Translations under genes and position numbers: made by a program
In this document: piece by piece, positions 35,112-43,105 of the stretch
How the letters are laid out: every line of letters begins with the position of its first letter
How positions within the stretch are numbered: the first letter of the stretch is position 1
From: Bin87 sp965204395
Lineage (GTDB): Bacteria; Chloroflexota; Dehalococcoidia; Lucifugimonadales; UBA3495
Reading direction: 5' to 3'
DNA length: 64,000 nt
NCBI GenBank assembly: GCA_965204395.1
Contig: OZ241987.1
Coordinates: 2,108,001-2,172,000 of the forward strand
Notes under the pieces: model-generated
What the model was told of the DNA's origin: nothing
What the model saw: the letters and a program-made list of their open reading frames with translations, nothing else
The model's database searches: none

Positions 35112-36299
35112 CTAGTTGTCCGAACCCTGCTTCGTCTCGAAGTGCGGCATCACATCCCTGGCGAACCACTCCAATTGGTCCATGGACGCGCTGGTTGGCA
35201 TTCCCATGTTGGTCACGCCGATGTTGACCTCCTCAAGACCCGGGTACTTCTCCTGCACTTCCATCAACTGCTCGGTGATGCGCTCTGGGGGCCCGACCAG
35301 GTACTGGCCGGCCGCCACCGACTCTTCGATGGTGGGCATCTTCAGACCCTGCGGCACCGGACGGCCAAAGGCGTTCAGCGCGTCCAGTTGCTCCTGGCTC
35401 AGGCCGGCAATGAACCCCAGGGGCCCGAACATCTTGACCCGTTCTTCCATCCACAGGCGGGCCTGGTCCATCGCCTCTTTTTCGGAGTTGGCAATCTGAA
35501 CCGAGTAGCCGACGGCCAAGCCTTCGCCCAGTTGCCATTCCTTACCGTGCTCGGCGTGTATCGCCTGCCACCGGTGGATCACGTCGTCGCTGGCGCCGCC
35601 GGTTGCCGCGCCGCCGCCGATGATGCCCTTGATTCCCCACTTGGCCATGAAGTTGATGGCCCGATCGCTGGCCGACACCACCGGCTGCCACCATTCGACC
35701 TCGTACTTGGGCCGAGGTACCAGTGTGATTTCCTCCAGGTCATAGCCCCGGTACGGAACGTTCGGCGGAATGTTGTAGTGCTTGCCGTGGTGCGAGAAGC
35801 TGCGCTGGTTGAACGCCTTCCAGATGACCTCAACCTGCTCCTCGAACAGTTCGCGGTTGGCGTTCTGGTCCATGATCGGCGCGCCGAACGACTCCACCTC
35901 GCGGGTATGGTACCCACGACCTACGCCGAACCGCACCCGTCCGTCGGTCAGCCAGTCGGCGGTGGCATAGTCTTCGGCCAGGCGCAGGGGGTTCCACATC
36001 GGGTTGATGTTGAAGCCGCAGCCGAACCGCAACTTCTCGGTCAGGTGTGCCAGGTGCACCCACAGCATCAGCAGGTTGGGAATGACCTCGTACCCTTCCC
36101 GCTGGAAGTGGTGCTCTGCCGCCCAGAACGTGTCATACCCCAAGCGGTCCATGGCGATCGCGATCTGTTCGGCCTTTTCAATGCCGCCGCCGGCCAGTTC
36201 TTCGTCCGATAGCCAGCGGTCGTTGGCCGGGGTACCCTGGTAGCCGGGATTGTCCATATCGACGTTGCCGGCCCAGAGGCTGCCAAACTTCGTAATCAT
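35112..36299 (-). CDS. LLM-class flavin-dependent oxidoreductase
   Basis: 395 residues of the bacterial luciferase-like TIM barrel: GYDTFWAAEHHFQREGYEV, LRFGCGFNINPMWNPLRLAED, TDGRVRFGVGRGYH and the C-terminal YLVGPPERITEQL. These enzymes use reduced FMN or F420 in oxygenation or dehydrogenation. It is a distinct subfamily from the 375-residue paralogue at 46574. No flavin reductase is adjacent. Confidence 0.88.
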   Translation of the reverse strand: MITKFGSLWAGNVDMDNPGYQGTPANDRWLSDEELAGGGIEKAEQIAIAMDRLGYDTFWAAEHHFQREGYEVIPNLLMLWVHLAHLTEKLRFGCGFNINPMWNPLRLAEDYATADWLTDGRVRFGVGRGYHTREVESFGAPIMDQNANRELFEEQVEVIWKAFNQRSFSHHGKHYNIPPNVPYRGYDLEEITLVPRPKYEVEWWQPVVSASDRAINFMAKWGIKGIIGGGAATGGASDDVIHRWQAIHAEHGKEWQLGEGLAVGYSVQIANSEKEAMDQARLWMEERVKMFGPLGFIAGLSQEQLDALNAFGRPVPQGLKMPTIEESVAAGQYLVGPPERITEQLMEVQEKYPGLEEVNIGVTNMGMPTSASMDQLEWFARDVMPHFETKQGSDN

Positions 36300-36409
36300 C
36301 TAACGGATTCCTCCTTGTGTCGCCCGGCGCTCCGGACTCAACTGTTCACCAAGTGCAGACATGGTAGCGGGTTTTACAAACTCTGTCAGCATTGACTGTA
36401 ATTCAGTGG

Positions 36410-36883
36410 CTAATTGTCGCCGTTCTCGCCGACGGTAGGATCGCCACTGCCCTCGGGCGGTTCCAGAGTGTCGGTCAGTGGCGCAAGGGGCAATCCGTCC
36501 TCGCCGTGGCGGTGCAGCGCAAAACGCCCCAGCATACGGCGGTTGGTTATGATCTCCGCACGGTTGGCTTGAAAGTCAAGTTTCAATTCCGTGCGTAGAT
36601 CAGCCATGTCCCCTTTCAACTCGGCGCGCAGGTCGGCCATGTCCCCCTTCAACTCGGCGCGCAGGTCGGCCATGTCCCCCTTCAACTCGGCACGCAGGTC
36701 GCCTATGTCCCCCTTCAACTCAGCACGCAGGTCGGCTATGTCCCCCTTCAGTTCCGACCTGACGTTGGCTAAATCTCCTTTGAGTTCGTTCTTGGCGCCT
36801 GTGCTGCTCACCCTTATCAGAGACCCCAAAGCGACGAAAAGCGCAATGGCGGTGGCGATGATCGTCCATTCAGTGGTTCCCAT
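36410..36883 (-). CDS. Membrane-anchored coiled coil with 11-residue repeats
   Basis: 157 residues. An N-terminal membrane helix (WTIIATAIALFVALGSLI) is followed by six near-identical 11-residue repeats of the form ELKGDMADLRA (about residues 33-98), then a helical stretch and a disordered acidic tail. Hendecad repeats form right-handed or straight coiled coils. The repeats are also near-identical at DNA level, showing recent expansion. Function unknown; similar short coiled coils in this phylum often lie near Uma2 or toxin genes. Confidence 0.7.
   Translation of the reverse strand: MGTTEWTIIATAIALFVALGSLIRVSSTGAKNELKGDLANVRSELKGDIADLRAELKGDIGDLRAELKGDMADLRAELKGDMADLRAELKGDMADLRTELKLDFQANRAEIITNRRMLGRFALHRHGEDGLPLAPLTDTLEPPEGSGDPTVGENGDN
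36588..36755. repeat. 33-bp tandem repeat within the coiled-coil gene
   Basis: Five to six head-to-tail units of 33 bases, e.g. GGTCGGCCATGTCCCCCTTC plus AACTCGGCGCGCA, differing at a few bases. Each encodes one 11-residue turn, so slippage changes length without breaking the frame. Confidence 0.85.
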
Positions 36884-36931
36884 GATGATATTCCTGGTTC
36901 GTATGCCGGTCGGACACTGCGGCCGCCAGTC

Positions 36932-38158
36932 CTACCGCAAGCCGCGGAAAAACGCCCGCATGTCGTTCACCAGTTCCTGAGGCTTCTCCAGCGCGGCAAA
37001 GTGGCCGCCGCTGTCCATCTCAGTCCACCGCTGCACGTTGTAGGTGCGCTCCGCCCACGACCGCGGCGGCGTGGACAGTTCTTTCGGGAACACCGCAATG
37101 GCGCATGGCACGTCGATCCTGTCCTCCGGCCCAAAATACCACGGCGTCCGCCCGTTCTCGTAGTACAACCGCGTGCTCGAGTTGATCGTCTGCGTAACCC
37201 AGTAAATCATCACCGTGGTCAGCAGGTCGTCCTTGGTATACACGCTTTCCACGTCGCCGTTGCAGTCGCTCCACGTTCGGTACTTCTCCACGATCCACGC
37301 GCACAGGCCCACCGGCGAGTCGTTCAGGCCGTACGCCAGCGTCTGCGGCTTGGTGCCCTGGATGTGCGCGTATCCGCCCTCGGCCGCCGCCCACGAGACG
37401 CGCTGGTCGATCATTGCCAACTCTTCGTCCGACAACGAGGCCGCAAAGTCCCGTCGGTATCCGCCCTGCGGCGTGCCGATCACCTGCTCCAGCCGCTCCC
37501 GCATGCTGAGCCCTTGCAGGCTCGCGCCCTGGTAGGGAATGGCCTGGGTAACCGAGGTGGTGTGTATGCCCAGCACGTGGTCGGAGTGATGAAACCCCAG
37601 TCGAGCGGTCACGCCGGCGCCCCAGTCTCCGCCCTGCGCGGCATAGCGCTGGTAACCCAACTCATCGGCCATCAGCTTGTCCCACAGTTCGGCGATCCGG
37701 CGCGTGTTCATCCCGCGCTCCCGGGTTTGCGCGCTGAACCCGTACCCCGGCATCGACGGCACCACCACGTCGAACGAGTCGGCAGGGTCTCCTCCGTGGC
37801 TCGCCGGGTCCGTCAGCATCGGGATGATCTTGTTCATCTCGTATATCGAGCCGGGCCACCCGTGCGTTACGATGATGGGCATGGGGTTCGGCCCTTGGCC
37901 CTTTTCGTGGATGAAGTGGATCCCCTGCCCTTCGATGGTGGTGTAGAAGTTGTCCACGGAGTTCAGCCCCGCCTCGGCCGCACGCCAGTCGAAACCGTCC
38001 CGCCAGTACGCCACCAACTCTTTGATGTAGTCCAGGTTGGATCCATAGTCCCATTCGGCTCCCGGAATCTCATCCGGCCACCGCACGTGGGCCAATCTGT
38101 GCTTGAGGTCCTCTAATACGTCATCCGACACCGAAATGGTGTAAGGCTGCACCGCCAT
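36932..38158 (-). CDS. Epoxide hydrolase (alpha/beta hydrolase)
   Basis: 408 residues with the epoxide-hydrolase N-terminal domain (SVSDDVLEDLKHRLAHVRWPDE) and the alpha/beta core: oxyanion motif HGWPG (99-103), nucleophile Asp178 in AAQGGDWGAGV, and His386 in DSGGHFAALEKP. Tyrosines in the cap (GYRRDF, RLYYENGRTPWYF) can polarise the epoxide. It would convert epoxides to diols, possibly juvenile-hormone-like or terpenoid substrates as for the eukaryotic branch. It stands alone. Confidence 0.9.
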   Translation of the reverse strand: MAVQPYTISVSDDVLEDLKHRLAHVRWPDEIPGAEWDYGSNLDYIKELVAYWRDGFDWRAAEAGLNSVDNFYTTIEGQGIHFIHEKGQGPNPMPIIVTHGWPGSIYEMNKIIPMLTDPASHGGDPADSFDVVVPSMPGYGFSAQTRERGMNTRRIAELWDKLMADELGYQRYAAQGGDWGAGVTARLGFHHSDHVLGIHTTSVTQAIPYQGASLQGLSMRERLEQVIGTPQGGYRRDFAASLSDEELAMIDQRVSWAAAEGGYAHIQGTKPQTLAYGLNDSPVGLCAWIVEKYRTWSDCNGDVESVYTKDDLLTTVMIYWVTQTINSSTRLYYENGRTPWYFGPEDRIDVPCAIAVFPKELSTPPRSWAERTYNVQRWTEMDSGGHFAALEKPQELVNDMRAFFRGLR

Positions 38159-38303
38159 ATAAAGCCTCCGAATTCAACAGGAAAATCAAATGTTAGTGTG
38201 GGCCGCAGCCGCACACGCCGGCAGTTTAGCACAGCCTGAAAAGCCCGATTACGCTGCCCTTTTGTTATTGCATTTGATAAGATGAACTTATGAGGTAGGC
38301 AAA

Positions 38304-38636
38304 ATGGCTACACCTAACGTGCAGAATGAAGAAATCGGAATGGACGGTACCGCGTCCGTCAAGCCTACGGTCAAAGGTCCACCTTCTGCGGATGATTGGT
38401 TGGGGGCCATCAGTTATCTTGCTGCCGGTATCGCTGCCATCGGCTTACTCGTGGTGATGTCCGGCGTGTTCCTGATTCGCGATGACTTGACCGTTCTGAT
38501 CGGCGTGAGCTTAGTGTCCTTGGCCGCAGCAGGTTGGACAATCGTTGGTGTGATAATGATAGTTAGCATAATCAGGCGGTGGTCTAGTTCCTCCGATAAA
38601 GCGAGTAAATCAGCATCCCCAACCAAGACAGAATGA
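38304..38636 (+). CDS. Small two-helix membrane protein
   Basis: 110 residues: a polar N-terminus, membrane segments at about 34-57 (AISYLAAGIAAIGLLVVMSGVF) and 64-88, and a Ser/Lys-rich tail. Its last 53 bases overlap, tail to tail, the gene on the other strand, which also encodes a two-helix protein. No family recognised. Confidence 0.55.
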   Translation: MATPNVQNEEIGMDGTASVKPTVKGPPSADDWLGAISYLAAGIAAIGLLVVMSGVFLIRDDLTVLIGVSLVSLAAAGWTIVGVIMIVSIIRRWSSSSDKASKSASPTKTE

Positions 38637-38871
38637 CCACTATCGCGGCTATAGCGAGCGCCAACAGTTTGGCGTCCAGAAATATTGACAAAGGGCCAGT
38701 CAATACCGTCGGCGGAACGCCGCCGCTCAGCCGCCAGGACAGCGCGAAGCAAATCCCAGCCACAAAAACCGTGGCGAACGCCCCTATAATGACAATGCGC
38801 CTCCAAACCGGGGGAAGTTCACTAATCAGCGTAGGGATCAGGCGTATCAGATTCGAAACAGCCTGCCACAT
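38584..38871 (-). CDS. Small two-helix membrane protein
   Basis: 95 residues with membrane segments at about 25-47 (IVIIGAFATVFVAGICFALSW) and 70-90 (LALAIAAIVVILSWLGMLIYS). It is 7 bases downstream of hemW on the same strand and may be co-transcribed. It converges with and overlaps the preceding plus-strand gene. Confidence 0.55.
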   Translation of the reverse strand: MWQAVSNLIRLIPTLISELPPVWRRIVIIGAFATVFVAGICFALSWRLSGGVPPTVLTGPLSIFLDAKLLALAIAAIVVILSWLGMLIYSLYRRN

Positions 38872-38878
38872 AACCCCG

Positions 38879-40120
38879 CTATTCTACTAAAAACCGCGTG
38901 AACACCTGGTTCGCTACCAGGTAAGCCTCCTCCGCCAGCCGCAGCCGTCCGTCGTTTTCTCGCACCAGCAGCCCGTCCTCTGTCAACTCTTCCAACTCAG
39001 TCGCGTACCGTCCCGTCAGGTCAATCCCAACCCTCTCCGACGCTGCTGCCACGTCCATCCCATCCAGCAGCCTCAGTCCCAGGAACATCGTCTCCGCCGC
39101 CGCCGTCGCCTCGTCGATAACCTCCAGGCCGTCGACCGTCGGCACTCCCTCAACACGCTCCGCAGTCGCGGACGCCCACGGTTCCGCCATCGCGACCCAC
39201 TCTGCCGCTTTCCGCGCGTATTCCCGTGGCGAGCGCACCGCCCAGAACCGGCAACTGCCCAGCGACGAGTGAGCGCCCGGTCCCACCCCCAGCCACTGCA
39301 AATTGCGCCAGTAGGCCAGGTTGTGCTCCGACTCTCTTCCGTCCCGGCACCAGTTGCTGATCTCGTAGTGGTGGTAGCCAGCGTCGCGCAGGGCGGATCG
39401 GGCTAGGTCGTACATGTCCGCCGCCACGTCGGGGTCCGGCTCGGGCAGGCGACCCTGTTCAACCCATCGTTTCAGCGGCGTCCCGTCCTCCAGCGTCAGC
39501 GAATACATGGATATATGCTCCGGCGACTGCCCAAGAACTCGTTCCACCGTGTCCTGCCACTGCTCCAGCGTCTGGCCCGGCAGCCCATACATCAGGTCCA
39601 GGTTCACGTTGTCGAATCCAGCCCCCCGGCACGTTCCCAGCGCTGCCACCGCTTCGGCCGCATCATGCCGCCGCCCCAGCATCGCCAGCAGGCCGTTGTC
39701 CATGCTCTGTACGCCCATGCTGATGCGATTGATCCCCACTGCCCGCAACTCCACGCATTTCTCAGCGGTCAGGTCATTCGGATTGCACTCCGCAGTTATC
39801 TCAGCGTCACCCCGCACCGGGTATGTATTCGCGATTACCTCCAGTATTCGGCCCACGTCCCCATCCGGCAGGTAGGAGGGCGTACCGCCTCCCAGGAAGA
39901 TGGTGTTCACCGTCGGTCGTCCCAGCGCCCGCGCCCAGGCCTCGATCTCCCCGGTGACTGCCGTCAGGTAATCGCCAAACTGGGACTCGATGCCCTGGTA
40001 GGTATTGAAATCGCAGTAGGGGCACTTGCTCAGGCAGAAGGGCACGTGAACGTACAACGAAATACCCTCATCACCCGGCATCGAAGGTTCCAACTCCCTG
40101 GCATCAACCAACTGAGACAT
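38879..40120 (-). CDS. hemW: Radical SAM HemW-like protein
   Basis: 413 residues: the radical SAM cluster CxxxCxxC at Cys29, Cys33, Cys36 (VPFCLSKCPYCDF), the GGGTPS motif in TIFLGGGTPSYL, AECNP, NRISMGVQSM, LMYGLPGQTLEQW and the HemN C-terminal domain (YEISNWCRDGRESEHNLAYW). The family-specific CxF with no further cysteine after Cys36 marks HemW, a haem chaperone, not coproporphyrinogen III oxidase HemN, which has CxC. Confidence 0.88.
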   Translation of the reverse strand: MSQLVDARELEPSMPGDEGISLYVHVPFCLSKCPYCDFNTYQGIESQFGDYLTAVTGEIEAWARALGRPTVNTIFLGGGTPSYLPDGDVGRILEVIANTYPVRGDAEITAECNPNDLTAEKCVELRAVGINRISMGVQSMDNGLLAMLGRRHDAAEAVAALGTCRGAGFDNVNLDLMYGLPGQTLEQWQDTVERVLGQSPEHISMYSLTLEDGTPLKRWVEQGRLPEPDPDVAADMYDLARSALRDAGYHHYEISNWCRDGRESEHNLAYWRNLQWLGVGPGAHSSLGSCRFWAVRSPREYARKAAEWVAMAEPWASATAERVEGVPTVDGLEVIDEATAAAETMFLGLRLLDGMDVAAASERVGIDLTGRYATELEELTEDGLLVRENDGRLRLAEEAYLVANQVFTRFLVE

Positions 40121-40136
40121 CGCTGCACCTGTGTGT

Positions 40137-40161
40137 AGGGGCGGGTTTTAAACCCGCCCCT
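40137..40161. repeat. GGGGCG palindrome family, copy at 40.1 kb
   Basis: Arms AGGGGCGGGTTT and AAACCCGCCCCT around one base, between hemW and the DUF1232-like gene. Identical arms to copies at 10155, 61610 and 62138. Confidence 0.85.
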
Positions 40162-40193
40162 CGTTACCCGGTCGTACGTCATGCGCGAGATGT

Positions 40194-40574
40194 TCACTCA
40201 CGCGTTTCGCCATCGTCCCTTGGACGGGCCTGGCCGTCCACTACGCTGTCCGGGTCCTGGTCTTCTGGACGGGGCGGCGGCGGTTCTCCCATGTGCTCCC
40301 GCACTACCGCCGGCGGGCACAGCTTCCAGAAAATGAAGACCGCCAACCCGAAGATGATGATGTCGTCGTAGCGTCCCAATCCGAAGGGAATCCGGTCCTT
40401 GATAAAGTCCCACGGCCAGACCGCGTACACCAATGCCAGGGGAATCAGCAGTTTGAGCACGATGTTCACCCGGGGGTCTTTGTGCAACAGCCATACCGCC
40501 CGCACAAACTTGATCACCCGCGGCGCCAGTTGAGGGCCGAACATCAGCAGCAGGGGCCAGAGGAATCTCAACAT
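40194..40574 (-). CDS. YkvA/DUF1232-like membrane protein
   Basis: 126 residues: two hydrophobic stretches and the family core VNIVLKLLIPLALVYAVWPWDFIKDRIPFGLGRYDDIIIFGLAVFI, where YxxxPxDxIPxxxxxGxxDD is the DUF1232 signature. The C-terminal 40 residues are Pro/Asp-rich. Role unknown across the family. It is upstream of hemW on the same strand. Confidence 0.75.
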   Translation of the reverse strand: MLRFLWPLLLMFGPQLAPRVIKFVRAVWLLHKDPRVNIVLKLLIPLALVYAVWPWDFIKDRIPFGLGRYDDIIIFGLAVFIFWKLCPPAVVREHMGEPPPPRPEDQDPDSVVDGQARPRDDGETRE

Positions 40575-40708
40575 CGCTACACCACCTTCTTACCCGTTGA
40601 TGTTAGCACATTGACCGCCTGTGCTGGACCGGTTTGCTGCTGGCGCAGGCCGGTTTGTCAGGCGAGGTCGTGCAGCGCTCCGACAACGATGATTGGTTCT
40701 GAAATTGC

Positions 40709-40738
40709 TTGACCCATACCGAACGGCGGTTCTATAAT
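40709..40738 (+). promoter_or_regulatory. Sigma70-type promoter of the Cys-cluster HTH gene
   Basis: TTGACC (40709-40714), 18-base spacer, TATAAT (40733-40738), 34 bases before the ATG at 40773. Confidence 0.65.
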
Positions 40739-40772
40739 TGGGCAAATAAAGAACACACGTTTCGGAGTCGCT

Positions 40773-41141
40773 ATGTACGGAGTGAACGCCGTTGCCGCCA
40801 GCAAACGCCGAACCAGGGAGCCCGGTCTTGATTACTACGCAGATAACGGATGTGAGGTCGCCCGCACCTGCCTGGAATGTCCCCTTTCGCGTTGCAAGTT
40901 CGACGATATGGCCTGGTTTACCAACTATCGCCGCTTGGCCCGCGACTTTCGCATTGCTGCCGCCATCCATTCCGAGGGGATTTCCATAAAGGAAGCCGCC
41001 CAGCGGTTCTCGCTCACGCCGCGAACCATCTTCCGCGTCCTCAATCGCTGCCGCAATGCTATGCAGGAACTCACGCCCGAAGAGGCCGAGGTGTTCGCCT
41101 CTCTGGTGCTTACAAAACCGCGCGCGCCGAGTAACCGGTAA
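40773..41141 (+). CDS. HTH protein with an N-terminal four-cysteine cluster
   Basis: 122 residues. Cys27, Cys33, Cys36 and Cys41 form C-x5-C-x2-C-x4-C (GCEVARTCLECPLSRCKFDD), able to bind zinc or an Fe-S cluster. Residues about 68-98 form an HTH (ISIKEAAQRFSLTPRTIFRVLNR) like sigma-factor region 4 or a transposase DNA-binding domain. It has its own strong promoter. It resembles small regulators seen near mobile DNA; a redox or metal sensor is possible. No named family. Confidence 0.65.
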   Translation: MYGVNAVAASKRRTREPGLDYYADNGCEVARTCLECPLSRCKFDDMAWFTNYRRLARDFRIAAAIHSEGISIKEAAQRFSLTPRTIFRVLNRCRNAMQELTPEEAEVFASLVLTKPRAPSNR

Positions 41142-41409
41142 ATACCTGCTAACCATCGGTGCTAGTATTTGGTCAAATCTGGGTTGGCAGATAAAGGGAG
41201 AAATGAGCTTTGGTTGCTGCGTTGGTGGCAAACAGCGATGCGGGGAGGTGCGTCAGCCATGGCTCAGAAGAAAATTGCGGTACGGTTGCCGACGGGGGAG
41301 GGGTAATGCCGCGTGCTGACGCGCCACTTCCGGAGCACGGCTGCTCGAAAATATTCCGTGGGCACACTTATCCCAGAGGTATCGTCCACGTCGCATACAG
41401 GAGTATAAG
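41142..41409. other. Gene-free spacer
   Basis: About 270 bases with no credible gene or motif between the HTH gene and the IS-split gene. Confidence 0.4.
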
Positions 41410-42164
41410 ATGACTGCCCTTTGGGACCCACAATCCCCTTCCATGCGTCCAACGATCGTCTGCTACGCCGATATCCTCGGGTTCCGTGCGGAAACGCAGC
41501 AAGCTTTCCGTTTGGCCTCGGGAAACAGCTTCCTTCAAAGGATCAAGCGAGCCTTAGACAAGGCTTACGGTAATGTGCGCGAGGCTAAACCCGGCTACCC
41601 ACCGGGTACGTCCATGTTCGACATGAAGGTTTTCACCGACAATATTGTCGTAGCTTACCCGTTAGGCGACCGTCTCCGCAATGACGGAGAAATCGAGCTC
41701 GGCACTATCCTCACACTCTTCTCACAGGTCCAAACCAGCCTCGCGTTAGATGGCTTTTTTCTTAGTGGGTGTCTAAAAAGTAGGGAAGCGGGCCAAACGG
41801 CGTAGCATGAGCCCAGTCATCGAGATGTACAGCCAGGTTTCAGTGGTTTCGCACAATGCCTCATAGTCCTTGCTCAATCGCCGTTGCCGGTTCAACCAAC
41901 CGAAGGTGCGCTCCACCACCCACCGACGGGGCAGCACCTGAAAGGAGTGCTGTTCTGCTGGACGACGTACCAACTCCACCGTCCAGTCGCCCACCGTCTT
42001 GGCCCACTGCACCAATTTTCCGCTGTACGCCCCATCAGCCCAAATCAGTTGCAGCCGAGGGAAACGTCCCGATAGTCGGGTCAGCACCAGCCGAGCGCCG
42101 TCCCGATCCTGAATGTGGGCCGGATGCACCGCCACCGCCAGCAGCAGTCCCAGGGTATCGACTA

Positions 42165-42179
42165 TCCGCCTGAGGCGGA
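42165..42179. repeat. TCCGCC-N3-GGCGGA palindrome, copy 3
   Basis: TCCGCC-TGA-GGCGGA inside the IS5 transposase, replacing the conserved residues after KGRKR and shifting the frame. Confidence 0.85.
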
Positions 42180-42394
42180 GCGTTTGCGTCCCTTCACCTT
42201 CTTGCCAGCATCGTAACCTCTGGGCCCCCTTTTTCCGTGGTCTTCGCCGACTGGCTGTCGATGATGGCCGCGCTGGGGCTGGTCTCTCGGCCCTGGGCCT
42301 GGCGCAGCATGGCATGCAGGGTGTCGTGGGCCCGCTGCCAACTCCCGTCCCGACGCCAGGTGCGGAAGTAATGGAAGACGATGCGCCAGGGTGG

Positions 42395-42409
42395 TCCGCC
42401 TCAGGCGGA
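42395..42409. repeat. TCCGCC-N3-GGCGGA palindrome, copy 4
   Basis: TCCGCC-TCA-GGCGGA inside the IS5 transposase, directly after SWRMLPH, shifting the frame before PPWRIVFHYF. Confidence 0.85.
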
Positions 42410-42983
42410 TGGGGCAGCATCCTCCAGGAGCAGCCGGTGCGCAACACGTAGCGGATGGCATTGACGATCTCCCGTCTGGGGTAGGTGATCGGCCGACCGC
42501 CCGGTTTGGGCGGCGGCAACAGGGGTTCCAGCAGTTGCCATTCTCGGTCGCTGAGGTCGCTGGGATAATCTGGTCGTTCCATACTCAAACGCTACGACCA
42601 ACTGCTCCGTCTCTGCTTTCATGCGCCCATCCCAATTAGACCCTTTTTAGACACACTCTTAGTATTACAACGACGGTTGGTCTGGTAGGATAGCTGGCGA
42701 ATTAGCGCAGGCCACGGGAGGTAGGGGCAAGGTGATTGATGCGGCGGCTTTGGGGCAGGTGTGCGGTGCCTTTCAGGATTTTCACGCTTACTTCAGTCCG
42801 CTGTTTGGCCGTTGTGAATCGCGGGAGCGCGGTCATAAGTATCTCCAGGCCCTGCTGGTGCAGTCCCGGGACCGGCGCAACGCTGAGAACCTGTCGGAGT
42901 CGGTGGGCGTATCCGCCCGAGGGATGCAGCGATTTCTCACCGAGGCGCCTTGGGACGACGACCTGGTGATGGGCCGGCTCCAG

Positions 42984-42998
42984 TCCGCCTCTGGCGGA
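42984..42998. repeat. TCCGCC-N3-GGCGGA palindrome, copy 5
   Basis: TCCGCC-TCT-GGCGGA inside the IS701 transposase at its first frame switch. Confidence 0.85.
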
Positions 42999-43090
42999 TG
43001 GGGCCGCGGCTGGAGCATCGTGAGGGGGTATGGGTGCTGGACGGCAGCGACTTTCCGAAGCAGGGTGTGAGGTCGGTGGGGGTGGCGAGG

Positions 43091-43105
43091 TCCGCCTATG
43101 GCGGA
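43091..43105. repeat. TCCGCC-N3-GGCGGA palindrome, copy 6
   Basis: TCCGCC-TAT-GGCGGA inside the IS701 transposase at its second frame switch. Confidence 0.85.

Larger units (their letters stand above)
41773..42588 (-). pseudogene. IS5-family transposase, broken by two palindrome inserts
   Basis: The first part (DYPSDLSDREWQLLEPLLPP, AIRYVLRTGCSWRMLPH) and last part (VDTLGLLLAVAVHPAHIQDRDGA, RWVVERTFGWLNRQRRLSKDYE) are normal IS5 transposase. The middle is read out of frame. The true middle (PPWRIVFHYFRTWRRDGSWQ, SAAIIDSQSAKTTEKGG, GPRGYDAGKKVKGRKR) lies in other frames, displaced by 15-bp palindromes at 42395 and 42165 and a G-run shift. The frame stays open over 271 codons only by chance, so the protein is not functional. 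Confidence 0.8.
41765..42658 (-). mobile_element. IS5-family element (outer insertion)
   Basis: 894 bases with inverted ends GTGGGTGTCTAAAAAG (41765-41780) and CTTTTTAGACACACTC (42643-42658), matching at 14 of 16 positions. Flanking TTA duplications (41762-41764, 42659-42661) fit the 3-bp TNA target of IS427-type members. It landed exactly at the left border of the IS701-like element, hence it is the younger insertion. Confidence 0.85.

Noticed and set aside
41773..42588. IS5 transposase read as an intact 271-residue protein
   Set aside because: The middle third is out of frame relative to the family; two palindrome inserts and a G-run shift break it.
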